Shown: positions 49,833 through 59,306, counted from the first letter of the stretch. The stretch is 64,000 bases of DNA from Inquilinus sp052078665 (GCF_052078665.1 NZ_JBQJIK010000020.1:1-64000); one strand, 5' to 3'. Program-made: numbers and translations. Notes: generated by a model from the sequence alone, not told the origin.

Positions 49833-50999
49833 GTGAGCAAGACGTCTTCTCTTCGCGCCGTCGCATTGGCCGTCACCCTGGCCGCCGCGCCGATTCTTGC
49901 ATCTTGCAACGAAAACACCGGTGAAGCCCAGGCCCAGACGCAATCCGCGCCCCCGCCGCCAGAGGTGACGGTGCAGGAGGTGTCGGCCGGTCCGGTGCCG
50001 CTGACCTACACCTATGCCGCCCGGGTCTCGGCCTTCCGCGAGATCGAGGTGCGTGCCCGCGTCGGCGGCATCCTGCTGAAGCGCGACTACACCGAGGGTG
50101 CGCGGGTGGCGGAGGGGCAGGAGCTGTTCCGCATCGATCCCGCCACCTACCAGGCCGAGGTGGCGCGCGCCCAGGCCCAGCTGCAGCAGTCCCAGGCCCA
50201 GCTCGCCAACGACCGCATCAATGCCGACCGGGCGGCCAAGCTGTTCGCCGCCCGCGCCGGGTCGGAGCGCGACCGCGACGACGCCGCGGCCCAGGTCCGC
50301 ACCGACGAGGCGGCGATGGCCGCCACCCAGGCGCAGCTGAAGACGGCGCAGCTCAACCTCGACTACACGACCGTGACGGCGCCGCTCGGCGGCATGACCA
50401 GCATCGAGGCGGTGCCGGAGGGCAGCCTGATCAGCGCCAACGGCCTGCTGACCCGGATCACCCAGCTCGACCCGGCCTATGTCAGCTTCTCCTTCAGCGA
50501 CGCGGACTTCGCCGAGATCCGGCGGCTGCTCGACGAGGGCAAGGCCGACGGGCCGAAGGACCGCCGCTTCCCGGTGTCGGTCAAGCTCGGCGACGGGCGG
50601 ACCTATGAGCATGGCGGCACCATCAACTTCACCGACAGCATCGTCGACGACCAGACCGGCACGATTCGCGCCCGGGCGATGCTGCCGAACGCCCAGGGCA
50701 TCCTGATGCCGAACCAGTTCGTCCGGGTCACCGTCGGCGGCCTGGCGCTGAAGCAGGGCATCGTGGTGCCGCAGGTGGCGGTGATGCAGGGCCCGCAGGG
50801 TCCCTTCGCCTATGCCCTGGGCGAGGGCGACAAGGCCGAGGCGCGGCCGCTGACGCTCGGCCGCGAGGTCGAGGGCGGCTGGCTGGTCGAGGCCGGCCTG
50901 AAGGCCGGCGACCGGATCATCACCGAGGGCGTGATCAAGGTCCGGCCGGGCAGCCCGGTGCGCCCGTCCGCCGCCAAGGTGGCGCAGGTGGCCCCGTGA
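49833..50999 (+). CDS. RND efflux periplasmic adaptor lipoprotein (pump 2)
   Basis: The 388-residue MexA/AcrA-type membrane fusion protein starts at GTG 49833 (AAAGG about 10 bases upstream). Its signal ends in the lipobox LASC. Lipoyl halves are EIEVRARVGGILLKRDYTEG and LDYTTVTAPLGGMTSIEAVP. A coiled-coil hairpin lies between them (about residues 100-160, Gln/Ala-rich with LQQSQAQLANDRINADRA). The beta-barrel contains DFAEIRRLLDEGK. Its stop overlaps the GTG of the permease. Expression is probably controlled by the divergent TetR repressor. Confidence 0.94.
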   Translation: MSKTSSLRAVALAVTLAAAPILASCNENTGEAQAQTQSAPPPPEVTVQEVSAGPVPLTYTYAARVSAFREIEVRARVGGILLKRDYTEGARVAEGQELFRIDPATYQAEVARAQAQLQQSQAQLANDRINADRAAKLFAARAGSERDRDDAAAQVRTDEAAMAATQAQLKTAQLNLDYTTVTAPLGGMTSIEAVPEGSLISANGLLTRITQLDPAYVSFSFSDADFAEIRRLLDEGKADGPKDRRFPVSVKLGDGRTYEHGGTINFTDSIVDDQTGTIRARAMLPNAQGILMPNQFVRVTVGGLALKQGIVVPQVAVMQGPQGPFAYALGEGDKAEARPLTLGREVEGGWLVEAGLKAGDRIITEGVIKVRPGSPVRPSAAKVAQVAP

Positions 51000-53900
51000 T
51001 CTCCCGCTTCTTCATCGACCGGCCGGTCTTCGCGGCCGTCCTCTCGATCGTCATCACCCTGGCCGGCCTCGTGGCCATGCGGGTGCTGCCGATCGCGCAG
51101 TATCCGGAGATCGTGCCGCCCGAGGTGTCGGTCTCGGCCAGCTATTCCGGCGCCAGCGCCGAGACCGTGGCCCAGACCGTCGCCGCGCCGCTGGAGCAGC
51201 AGATCAACGGCGTCGACAACATGCTGTACATGCGGTCGACCAACACCGGCGACGGCACCATGACGCTGACCGTCACCTTCAAGATCGGCACCGATCCCGA
51301 TCAGGCGACGATCAACGTCAACAACCGTGTCCAGCGCGTGCTGCCGACCCTGCCGCAGGAGGTGCAGCGCACCGGCGTCCGCGTCGACAAGCGCTCCAGC
51401 TCGATCCTGCAGGCGGTGATCCTGCGTGACGAGAGCGGGCAGTATGACCCGATCTACCTGAACAACTACGCGCTGCTGAACGTCATCGACGACCTCAAGC
51501 GCGTGCCCGGCGTCGGCGATGTCTCGCTGTTCGGCGCCGGCAAGGACTATTCGATGCGGATCTGGCTGCGGCCGGACAAGCTGGCGCAGTACAGCCTGAC
51601 GCCCAGCGACGTCTCCGCCGCGATCCAGGAGCAGAACGCCCAGTTCGCCGCCGGCCGCTTCGGCGAGGAGCCGGACGCGAGCGGCCTCGCCTTCACCTAT
51701 TCGGCCACCACCGACGGCCGCCTGCCGAACGCCGAGGCGTTCGAGAACATCATCCTGAAGTCCGACAGCAACGCGGCGACGCTGCGGCTGAAGGATGTGG
51801 CGCGGGTCGAGCTCGGCGCCCAGGCCTACAACTCCGCCGCCAACTATAACGGCAAGCCGGCCGCCGCGATCGGCATCTACCTGCAGCCCGGCGCCAACGC
51901 GCTGGAGACGGCGGAGGGGGTGAAGGCGCGGATGGAGGAGCTGAAGCCGGCCTTCCCCGACGGCATCACCTACGCCATCCCCTACGACACCACCCGCTTC
52001 GTCCAGGTCTCGATCGACGAGGTGATCAAGACCTTCATCGAGGCGATGGTCCTGGTCGTGCTGGTGGTCTTCGTCTTCCTGCAGAATCTGCGGGCGACGC
52101 TGATCCCGGTAATCGCGGTGCCGATCTCGATCCTCGGCACCTTCGCCGGGATGTACATCCTCGGCTTCTCGATCAACCTGCTGACGCTGTTCGGCCTGAT
52201 CCTCGCCATCGGCATCGTCGTCGACGACGCGATCGTCGTGCTCGAGAATGTCGAGCGCATCATGCGCACCGAGAAGCTGCCGCCGAAGGAGGCGGCGCGG
52301 AAGGCGATGGACGAGGTCTCGGGCCCGGTCATCGCCATCGTGCTCGTGCTGTGCGCCGTGTTCGTGCCGGTCGCCTTCATGGGCGGGCTGGCGGGCGAGA
52401 TGTACCGCCAGTTCGCCGTCACCATCGCGGTGTCGGTCACCATCTCCGGCATCGTCGCGCTGACGCTGACCCCGGCGCTCTGCGCCCTGATCCTGAAGCC
52501 CGGCCACCGCGAGCCGGCGCTGCCGTTCCGCTGGTTCAACCGGGTGTTCGACGGCATCACCTCGGCCTACACCGTCGGGGTGCGCTTCTTCCTCAAGCGC
52601 TTCGTCATCGGCCTCTTGCTGTTCGCCGGCATCGCCGGGATGGCGGGCTACCTGTTCCAGAAAATCCCGGGCTCGCTGGTGCCGGACGAGGACCAGGGCT
52701 ACCTGATCGTCGCCGCCTTCCTGCCGCCCGCGGCCTCGCTGGAGCGGACCGAGAAGGCGCTGTCCGAGGCGACCCGGAACATCCTGCAGCACCCGGCGGT
52801 CAGCGAAAGCATCGACGTGCCCGGCTTCGACCTGCTGTCGGCGGCGCAGAAGACCTATGGCGGTGTCGTCTTCGTGCCGCTGAAGGACTGGTCGCAGCGC
52901 ACCGACCCGGCGATGGACGCGCGCAACCTGCCGGGACCCTTCATGGGCATGAACGCCGGCATCAAGGACGCGATGGTGCTGGCCTTCAACCCGCCGCCGA
53001 TCATGGGCATGAGCACCACCGGCGGCTTCGAGGCCTATATCCAGGACCGCACCGGCGCCGGCTATCCGGCCCTGGCCCAGGCGACGCAGACGCTGGTCGA
53101 GGCCGCGGCCAAGCGGCCGGACCTGGCCGGCGTGCGGTCGATGTTCAACATCGCCATCCCGCAGTACAAGCTCGACGTCGACCGCGAGAAGGCGCGGGCG
53201 CTGGGCGTGCCGATCTCGTCGATCTTCGACGCCATGCAGGCCACCTTCGGCAGCCTCTACGTCAACGACTTCACCCTCTACGGCCGCAATTACCGGGTCA
53301 GTCTGGCGTCGGAGGGCAGCTTCCGCCAGCGGCCGGAGGATCTGAAGCAGGTCTTCGTCCGCGCCGACAGCGGCGCCATGATCCCGATCGACGCGCTGGT
53401 GAAGAGCCGGCGGGTCGTCGGCCCCGACCAGGTCGAGCGCTTCAACATCTTCCCGGCGGCGAAGATCATGGGCGGCCCGGCCCCGGGCTTCTCCTCCGGC
53501 CAGTCGATCGCGGCGATGGAGCAGCTGGCCAAGGAGGTCCTGCCGCAGGGCTATGCCCTGGCCTGGACCGGCTCGGCCTTCCAGGAGCAGTCGACCGGCG
53601 GCTCCGGCAACCAGGCGCTGCTGTTCGGCCTGGTCATGGTGTTTCTGATCCTGGCGGCGCAGTACGAGCGCTGGTCGCTGCCGATCGCGGTGCTGACGGC
53701 CGTGCCCTTCGCCCTGTTCGGGGCGCTGGTCGCGGTCTGGCTGCGCGGGCTGCAGAACGACGTCTACTTCCAGATCGGCCTGGTCACGCTGATCGGCCTC
53801 GCCGCCAAGAACGCGATCTTGATCGTCGAGTTCGCGGTCTTGAAGCGCGAGGAGGGGATGAGCGCGGTCGACGCGGCGATGGAGGCGGCGAAGCTGCGCT

Positions 53901-54142
53901 TCCGGCCGATCGTGATGACCTCGCTGGCCTTCATCCTGGGCTGCCTGCCGCTGGCCATCGCCAGCGGCGCCGGCTCGGCCAGCCGCCATTCGATCGGCAC
54001 CGGCGTGATCGGCGGCATGCTCGCCGCCACCGTCATCGCCACCTTCTTCATCCCGATGTTCTACCGGCTGATCGCCTGGCGCGATCGCAAGCAGCCGGCA
54101 ACGAAAGCGGGGCCCGCCTTCCCCCAGGCGGAGCATCCGTGA
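50996..54142 (+). CDS. RND multidrug efflux permease, HAE1 family (pump 2)
   Basis: This 1048-residue AcrB/MexB-type permease begins at a GTG overlapping the adaptor stop (ISRFFIDRPVFAAVLSIVIT). Proton-relay aspartates are in GIVVDDAIVVLENVERIM, and the partner lysine is in GLAAKNAILIVEFAVLKR. It has both large periplasmic loops and twelve helices. It differs substantially from pump 1 at 22971 (for example the C-terminal region), so the two pumps are not recent duplicates. No outer-membrane channel gene follows. A strong hairpin lies directly on the stop codon. Confidence 0.96.
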   Translation: MISRFFIDRPVFAAVLSIVITLAGLVAMRVLPIAQYPEIVPPEVSVSASYSGASAETVAQTVAAPLEQQINGVDNMLYMRSTNTGDGTMTLTVTFKIGTDPDQATINVNNRVQRVLPTLPQEVQRTGVRVDKRSSSILQAVILRDESGQYDPIYLNNYALLNVIDDLKRVPGVGDVSLFGAGKDYSMRIWLRPDKLAQYSLTPSDVSAAIQEQNAQFAAGRFGEEPDASGLAFTYSATTDGRLPNAEAFENIILKSDSNAATLRLKDVARVELGAQAYNSAANYNGKPAAAIGIYLQPGANALETAEGVKARMEELKPAFPDGITYAIPYDTTRFVQVSIDEVIKTFIEAMVLVVLVVFVFLQNLRATLIPVIAVPISILGTFAGMYILGFSINLLTLFGLILAIGIVVDDAIVVLENVERIMRTEKLPPKEAARKAMDEVSGPVIAIVLVLCAVFVPVAFMGGLAGEMYRQFAVTIAVSVTISGIVALTLTPALCALILKPGHREPALPFRWFNRVFDGITSAYTVGVRFFLKRFVIGLLLFAGIAGMAGYLFQKIPGSLVPDEDQGYLIVAAFLPPAASLERTEKALSEATRNILQHPAVSESIDVPGFDLLSAAQKTYGGVVFVPLKDWSQRTDPAMDARNLPGPFMGMNAGIKDAMVLAFNPPPIMGMSTTGGFEAYIQDRTGAGYPALAQATQTLVEAAAKRPDLAGVRSMFNIAIPQYKLDVDREKARALGVPISSIFDAMQATFGSLYVNDFTLYGRNYRVSLASEGSFRQRPEDLKQVFVRADSGAMIPIDALVKSRRVVGPDQVERFNIFPAAKIMGGPAPGFSSGQSIAAMEQLAKEVLPQGYALAWTGSAFQEQSTGGSGNQALLFGLVMVFLILAAQYERWSLPIAVLTAVPFALFGALVAVWLRGLQNDVYFQIGLVTLIGLAAKNAILIVEFAVLKREEGMSAVDAAMEAAKLRFRPIVMTSLAFILGCLPLAIASGAGSASRHSIGTGVIGGMLAATVIATFFIPMFYRLIAWRDRKQPATKAGPAFPQAEHP

Positions 54143-54169
54143 GACGGGGCCGCCCCACGGCCCCGTCTC
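54141..54169 (+). terminator. Hairpin at the end of the RND operon
   Basis: A perfect 12-bp stem (GAGACGGGGCCG/CGGCCCCGTCTC, loop CCCCA) starts within the stop codon of pump 2. No T tract follows. It probably stops transcription and protects the message end. In the minus direction it lies inside the ankyrin-like remnant. Confidence 0.7.
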
Positions 54170-54331
54170 GGTCCCGCTCAGCAGCAGGGTGCGGACCTTG
54201 TCGACATCGTTGGCGTCGACCGCCCGGATCAGCTCCGGCGCCCGGCGCAGCACGTCGATCTCGGCCGCGGCCGGGCCGCTGAGGGTGAGAAGCAGCGCCG
54301 CGGCCGCTGCGGCGCAGATGCCTCGTCTCAT
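54170..54331 (-). pseudogene. 5' remnant of an exported ankyrin-repeat-type gene
   Basis: A good start is present (GGAGG, then ATG at 54331), with a signal peptide (ICAAAAAALLLTLSGPAAA) and the first ankyrin-like unit (LIRAVDANDVDKVRTLLLSG). After about 52 codons the frame reads into the RND terminator and the antisense of the RND 3' end, where no ankyrin pattern continues. The mature protein would normally have several repeats. It appears cut by the arrival or rearrangement of the RND operon. It could still be translated as a long nonsense product, because the antisense frame stays open. Confidence 0.6.
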
Positions 54332-54478
54332 CTCGATCCTCCGGCAGGCCCGTCTGCCACGCGGGCTCGGGCGCGAGCTTATACCGCGCCTTGCGGCCGG
54401 ACCAGCCGGTTGGCCCTCGCGGCGCAGCTGGACTATTCTCTGCCGACGCCGCCATCGCTGTCAGCAGTGAGTCCCGCC

Positions 54479-55132
54479 ATGACCGAGACATCTCCCCTGC
54501 CCAGCCTGCCCCGCCTCGGGCAGGTGGCCCCGCCCTTCGAAGCCGAGACCACCCATGGGCGCCTGGCGCTCGAGGATTTCCGCGGCAGCTGGGTCGTGTT
54601 CTTCTCGCACCCGGCCGACTTCACCCCGGTCTGCACCACCGAGTTCGTCGCCTTCGCCCGGATCGCCCCGGCGCTGAAGGAGCGCGGGGTCGAGCTGCTG
54701 GGCCTGTCGATCGACAGCATCTACGCCCACCTGGCCTGGACCAAGCGGATCGAGGAGCTGTTCGGCACCAGGATCCCGTTCCCGGTGATCGCCGACGGCG
54801 ACCGCAAGGTGGCGACGCTCTACGGCATGATCATGCCGGAGCAGTCGGGCACCGAGACCAGCCGCTGCGTCTTCGTCATCGACCCCACCGGAGTGGTGCG
54901 GGCAATGATCTACTATCCGCTGACCACCGGCCGGAACATCGACGAGATCCTGCGCCTGGTCGACGCGCTGCAGACCACCGACAAGCACAAGGTCGCGACC
55001 CCGGCCGACTGGCGGCCGGGCGGCAAGGTGATCGTCCCCGCGCCGCGCACCATCGAGGACGCCGACGCCCGGGCCAAGGGCGGGTATGCCTACACCGACT
55101 TCTGGTATTGCGAGACCGAGGTGAAGGGCTGA
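54479..55132 (+). CDS. Peroxiredoxin, Prx6/1-Cys type
   Basis: The 217-residue thiol peroxidase has the peroxidatic cysteine in FFSHPADFTPVCTTEFVAFA. The C-terminal Prx6-type extension is ATPADWRPGGKVIVPAPRT. Further cysteines are at SRCVFVID and WYCETEV, so resolution through one of them is possible. It reduces hydrogen peroxide and organic hydroperoxides in the cytoplasm. The ATG at 54479 gives the standard start before LPRLGQVAPPFEAET. A small winged-helix gene follows 12 bases after the stop and may be co-transcribed. Confidence 0.92.
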   Translation: MTETSPLPSLPRLGQVAPPFEAETTHGRLALEDFRGSWVVFFSHPADFTPVCTTEFVAFARIAPALKERGVELLGLSIDSIYAHLAWTKRIEELFGTRIPFPVIADGDRKVATLYGMIMPEQSGTETSRCVFVIDPTGVVRAMIYYPLTTGRNIDEILRLVDALQTTDKHKVATPADWRPGGKVIVPAPRTIEDADARAKGGYAYTDFWYCETEVKG

Positions 55133-55144
55133 CCCGGTCTGGAC

Positions 55145-55390
55145 ATGGCCTGCATCAACCCCGACGGCACGCTGACCGAGGTGGCGAAGCGCAGCCTCAC
55201 CCTGCTCGCCGTCCCGTACACCGCGGCAGGGCTGGCCGAGGCCGCCGGCCTGCCGCTCTGGCGGGTCCGCGCCACGTTGCGCGAGACCGGCCGGGCGAAA
55301 CTGGTCGCCTGTCTCGACCCCGACGCCGCCGATCCGTCCTGGCGGCTCACCGAGCTTGGCGTCGAGGCGTTGGAGCTGAGCCAGGATTGA
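55145..55390 (+). CDS. Small winged-helix-like protein
   Basis: This is an 81-residue protein. The helices VAKRSLTLLAVPYTAAGLAE and LPLWRVRATLRETGRAKLV and the strand region SWRLTELGVEALELS look like a winged helix-turn-helix of DNA-binding type, but the protein is too short to have an effector domain. It is close behind the peroxiredoxin gene. Function unknown; regulation of the peroxidase is a guess. Confidence 0.6.
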   Translation: MACINPDGTLTEVAKRSLTLLAVPYTAAGLAEAAGLPLWRVRATLRETGRAKLVACLDPDAADPSWRLTELGVEALELSQD

Positions 55391-55532
55391 TTGGGCTTTA
55401 CTGATACATCACAATGGGATAAGGGTCTGAGTTGAAGCACTATATAAGCCCGGCCGGTGCGGCGGAGCATTTCAGATTCTGTCGGCGGGGCTTCTGCGCT
55501 AAAGTGCGGTCGATGGATCTGCGGGGGTACCG

Positions 55533-56153
55533 ATGAGGATGATGAAGGGTTTTGCCGCGGCCGCGTTGGCCGCCATGGCGTTGGCGGCCTGCCAGGAGGC
55601 GCCGCCGCCGAAGCCACAGACGGGGGGGCTGTTCCCCGATGTCGGCAACTACCAGCCGGTGAACCTGCCGGCGAAGGCACAGTTGACGCCGACCGAGGTG
55701 CGCTACGACCTGCTGGTCAAGCTGCAGACCGAGATGATGGTCACCGGGCTGAGCTGCAAGGAAGAGTTCAAGGATCCGATCATCTTCCGGACCTTCAGCC
55801 AGTGGGTGGTCAACAACGACGACCGCATCCTGGAGACCCAGGACAAGCTCGGCCGGCTGCTGGGCAAGTACAACAAGGGCAACGGTCAGCGCCTGTTCGA
55901 CACCTATCGCACCAAGATGGCGAACGACGAATCCCAGCGCATGCAGCGGATGACTCAGACCGCTTACTGCCTGGCGCGCCAGGACCAGTTCGCCGAGGTG
56001 GTCAAGTACACCCCGCAGCAGCTGGACGAGTATCTGAACAAGACCTACGAGATGCTGCACACACGCTACAACGAGGTCGGGGCGAAGACCCAGACCGCGG
56101 CGGCGCCGGCCGACAAGGCGGCAGCTCCGGCCGTCAAGCCGAAGAAGCCGTAA
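55533..56153 (+). CDS. Lipoprotein of unknown function
   Basis: The 206-residue protein has a lipoprotein signal (GFAAAALAAMALAAC) with the lipid-modified cysteine near residue 20. The mature protein is mainly helical (LLVKLQTEMMVTGLSCKEEF, VVKYTPQQLDEYLNKTYEML) with two further cysteines (LSCKEEF and AYCLARQ) that could pair. The C terminus is Ala/Lys/Pro-rich. ATG 55533 is used; ATG 55542 is also possible. An intrinsic terminator follows the gene. No family recognised. Confidence 0.75.
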   Translation: MRMMKGFAAAALAAMALAACQEAPPPKPQTGGLFPDVGNYQPVNLPAKAQLTPTEVRYDLLVKLQTEMMVTGLSCKEEFKDPIIFRTFSQWVVNNDDRILETQDKLGRLLGKYNKGNGQRLFDTYRTKMANDESQRMQRMTQTAYCLARQDQFAEVVKYTPQQLDEYLNKTYEMLHTRYNEVGAKTQTAAAPADKAAAPAVKPKKP

Positions 56154-56186
56154 GCACCAGTTTTCTCTTTTGCGGATCCATCCGGA

Positions 56187-56212
56187 AGGGGCCGCGCGAG
56201 CGGCCCTTTTTC
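56187..56212 (+). terminator. Intrinsic terminator of the lipoprotein gene
   Basis: Stem AGGGGCCGC/GCGGCCCTT with loop GCGA is followed by TTTTTC. It lies 34 bases after the stop codon and has the form of a rho-independent terminator. Confidence 0.88.
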
Positions 56213-56344
56213 GTCTCTGATCCACATCGACCCGATAGTCTTCCCATCGCGACTTGCCGAAACATTCTGTCGCTGGTATCAAGAACCTCCCGTCCGTCGC
56301 GGCGGGGTGAACGGCGTCCACAAAAACGGCAGAGGGGAGTTGCA

Positions 56345-56389
56345 GTGACATCGCCACGCACCGTCAGCTCCCCGGACCTCCGTCACTAG
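56345..56389 (+). CDS. Possible 14-residue leader peptide upstream of ABC exporter
   Basis: A short frame starts at GTG with AGAGGGGAG 5 bases upstream and encodes VTSPRTVSSPDLRH before TAG. A GC-rich region with inverted repeats (GGCCCCGGGGGCC at about 56432-56445 and CCTCGCCGAGG) lies between it and the exporter start. This layout resembles translation-dependent attenuators of resistance genes, but nothing else supports it. The rest of the 433-base gap holds no other recognisable gene. Confidence 0.35.
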   Translation: MTSPRTVSSPDLRH

Positions 56390-56586
56390 GTAGGTCCGCT
56401 TCCGTGCTCCCGGCTGGTCTGGCCCCGGGGGCCTCCGGACCCTCGCCGAGGACGCCCAAGGGCCTTCACCGCCCGGGCGCCCCGTTCAGAAACCATCAGA
56501 TCGCCGTCGGTGCCGGGCCTCGCCCTCGCCGACTCGCCTGAACCGTTCAGCCGGGAGGATGCCGCTTCGGCGGTGTCGGAACGACC

Positions 56587-58380
56587 GTGGCGCCAGACCA
56601 GACCACCAACCAGAATCCTCTGCTGCGCGTGCTGCGCTTCAGCTACGGCCATTGGCGCCGTCATCCGCTGCCGATCACGGCGGCGATCGGCGGCGTGCTG
56701 GCCTCGACCGCGATCGACGTCGTGCTGCCGGTGTTCGCCGGCCACATGGTCGACGCCATCGCCTCCGGCCCCGGCGGCTACGACGCGGCGCTGCAGGCGC
56801 TGCTGACCATCGTCGCGCTCGGCATCGTCTATGTGGCGCTGCGCGACACGGTGTTCCGCGCCATCATCCGGCTGACCACCCGGGTCATGCAGGCGATGAC
56901 GCAGGAGGCGTTCTGGCGCGTCCAGCGCTTCTCCACCGACTGGCACGCCAACGCCTTCGCCGGCGCCACGGTCCGCAAGATCAACCGCGGCACCTGGGCG
57001 ATGGACCTGCTGAACGACGTGATCCTGGTCGAGCTGCTGCCATCGATCCTGGTCCTGCTCGGCGCCACCGCGCTCCTGGCGGCGCGCTGGCCGCTGATGG
57101 GTGCGGCGGTGGCGTGCGGCGTCGCCGTGTTCATGCTGGTCAGCCTGGTGCTGGTGCTGCGCTACGTCGCCCCGGCGGCGCGGCTGGCCAATGAGATGGA
57201 TTCGAAGCTGGGCGGGAACCTGGCGGATTCGATCGGCTGCAACGCCGTGGTGAAGACCTTCGGCGCCGAGCGCCGCGAGGACAGCTTCATCGCCCGCACG
57301 GTCGAGATCTGGCGCCAGCGCACCATCCGCACCTGGCATCGCGGCACCAATTCCGGCACCACCCAGAACCTGTTGATGGTGGGGCTGAACGGCATGGTGC
57401 TGGGCATCGGCCTGTGGCTGTGGGGCCGCGGCATGGCGACGCCGGGCGACATCGCCTACATCCTCGGCACCTACGCCCTGATCCACGGCTATCTGCGCGG
57501 CGTCGGCATGCATGTCCGCAACCTGCAGCGTGCGGTCAACGACATGGAGGAGCTGGTCGACTTCATGGACCAGCCGCTCGGGGTCGAGGACCGGCCGGCG
57601 GCGCCGGCGCTCGAGGTCGGGGCCGGCCGGATCGACTTCGACGCCGTCACCTTCCGCTACCAGGGGCAGAGGGAGCCGATCTATGACGGCTTCACCCTGA
57701 CCATCGCCCCGGGCGAGCGGATCGGCCTGGTCGGCCATTCCGGCAGCGGCAAGAGCACCTTCGTCAAGCTGGTGCAACGCCTGTACGACCTGAACGGCGG
57801 CGCCATCCGCATCGACGGCCAGGACGTCGCCGGGGTGACGCAGGAGAGCCTGCGCCGGCAGATCGCCCTGGTGCCGCAGGAGCCGGTGCTGTTCCACCGC
57901 TCGCTGGCGGAGAACATCGCCTATGGCCGGCCCGACGCGACGATGGAGCAGATCGTCGACGCGGCGACGCAGGCCTATGCCCACGACTTCATCGCCCGCC
58001 TGCCGCAGGGTTACGAGACGATGGTCGGTGAGCGCGGGGTGAAGCTGTCGGGCGGTGAGCGCCAGCGCGTCGCCCTGGCCCGCGCCATCCTGGCCGACGC
58101 CCCGGTCCTGATCCTGGACGAGGCGACATCCAGCCTGGACAGCGTGTCGGAATCGCTGATCCAGGCGGCGGTGGAGAAGCTGATCGTCGGCCGCACCACG
58201 ATCATCGTCGCGCACCGGCTGTCGACCGTGCAGAAGGTCGACCGCATCCTGGTGTTCGACCGTGGCCGGATCGTCGAGCAGGGCACCCATGCCGAGCTGG
58301 TGAAGCGCGAGGGCGGCCATTACCGCGAGCTGTTCGAGCACCAGGCGATGGGGCTGATCGACGGCCAGGAGGCGGCGTAA
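56587..58380 (+). CDS. ABC exporter, fused membrane and ATPase domains
   Basis: The 597-residue half-transporter has an N-terminal six-helix ABC membrane domain (residues about 30-310) and an ATPase domain. The latter carries the Walker A GHSGSGKST, signature LSGGERQRVALARA, Walker B VLILDEATSSLD and the switch His in VAHRLSTVQK. It works as a homodimer or heterodimer exporting lipids, peptides or drugs. The start is a GTG; no strong ribosome site lies near it. A LysR gene follows convergently. Substrate unknown. Confidence 0.9.
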   Translation: MAPDQTTNQNPLLRVLRFSYGHWRRHPLPITAAIGGVLASTAIDVVLPVFAGHMVDAIASGPGGYDAALQALLTIVALGIVYVALRDTVFRAIIRLTTRVMQAMTQEAFWRVQRFSTDWHANAFAGATVRKINRGTWAMDLLNDVILVELLPSILVLLGATALLAARWPLMGAAVACGVAVFMLVSLVLVLRYVAPAARLANEMDSKLGGNLADSIGCNAVVKTFGAERREDSFIARTVEIWRQRTIRTWHRGTNSGTTQNLLMVGLNGMVLGIGLWLWGRGMATPGDIAYILGTYALIHGYLRGVGMHVRNLQRAVNDMEELVDFMDQPLGVEDRPAAPALEVGAGRIDFDAVTFRYQGQREPIYDGFTLTIAPGERIGLVGHSGSGKSTFVKLVQRLYDLNGGAIRIDGQDVAGVTQESLRRQIALVPQEPVLFHRSLAENIAYGRPDATMEQIVDAATQAYAHDFIARLPQGYETMVGERGVKLSGGERQRVALARAILADAPVLILDEATSSLDSVSESLIQAAVEKLIVGRTTIIVAHRLSTVQKVDRILVFDRGRIVEQGTHAELVKREGGHYRELFEHQAMGLIDGQEAA

Positions 58381-58397
58381 GCCGCCTCCAACCGTCC

Positions 58398-59306
58398 CTA
58401 GCCGCCCTCGGCCGACGGCAGGCGGGCGGCGAACTCCGCCGCCAGCCAGTCGATGAACACCCGGACCCGCGGCGACAGCTGCCGGCTGTGCGGATACAGC
58501 ACATAGACCGGCGAGGGGGCCGGCGGCGTGCCGGCCAGCACCTCGACCATGGTGCCGGCCGCCATGTCCTCGAACAGGCGGTAGCGCGGCAGCTGGATCA
58601 GCCCCAGCCCCAGCCGGCCGGCGGCGAAGTAGATCTCGGCGCCCGCCGCCGACACCGTCACCGGCAGCGTCACCTCGCGCCGGGCGCCGTCGACCGTGAA
58701 CTCCAGCGGCAGCAGGGCGCCGGTGGCGGAGGACAGGAAGCCGACCATGCGGTGGCCGTCGAGTTCGTCCGGCCTCCGCGGCATGCCGAACCGTTCCAGA
58801 TAGGCCGGGCTGGCGAAGGTGCCTTCCGACAGCATCGCGATGCGCCGCCCGATCAGCGCGCTGTCGGCGGGGTGTCCGACCCGCAGCACGCAGTCCACGC
58901 CCTCGCGCACCAGGTCGACGAAGCGGTCGCCCTCGCCGAAATGCAGCCGGATCTCCGGGTATTCCTCCAGGAAGCGCGGCAGGCCCGGCATCATGAAGGA
59001 CCGGGCCAGGATGCCGTGCACGTTCACCCGCAGCAGCCCCTTGGGCTTGGCGCCGGTGAAGGCGGCCTCGGCCTCCTCGATATCGGCCAGGATCGACAGG
59101 CAGCGCTGGTAATAGGCCTCGCCGTCCAGCGTCGGCCGGACCTGCCGGGTGGTGCGCTGCAGCAGCCGCACGCCCAGCCGCGCCTCCAGCTGCTTGACCC
59201 CCTCGGTGGCGGTCGAGCGCGGCAGGCCGAGATCCTGCGCCGCGAGCGAGAAGCTGTGCCGCTCGACCACCCGCAGGAACAGTCGCATCGCGTCCAGCCG
59301 GTCCAT
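58398..59306 (-). CDS. LysR-family transcriptional regulator
   Basis: The 302-residue regulator has the LysR helix-turn-helix (MDRLDAMRLFLRVVERHSFS, DLGLPRSTATEGVKQLEARL) and a periplasmic-binding-like effector domain (LLRVNVHGILARSFMMPGLP). It starts divergently from two SDR genes, 109 bases away, and likely controls them. The coinducer is unknown. Confidence 0.92.
   Translation of the reverse strand: MDRLDAMRLFLRVVERHSFSLAAQDLGLPRSTATEGVKQLEARLGVRLLQRTTRQVRPTLDGEAYYQRCLSILADIEEAEAAFTGAKPKGLLRVNVHGILARSFMMPGLPRFLEEYPEIRLHFGEGDRFVDLVREGVDCVLRVGHPADSALIGRRIAMLSEGTFASPAYLERFGMPRRPDELDGHRMVGFLSSATGALLPLEFTVDGARREVTLPVTVSAAGAEIYFAAGRLGLGLIQLPRYRLFEDMAAGTMVEVLAGTPPAPSPVYVLYPHSRQLSPRVRVFIDWLAAEFAARLPSAEGG

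Noticed and set aside
50810..54130. Long antisense frame under the pump 2 permease continuing from the ankyrin remnant
   Set aside because: Same composition artefact. Only the first 52 or so codons, outside the RND gene, look like a real protein.
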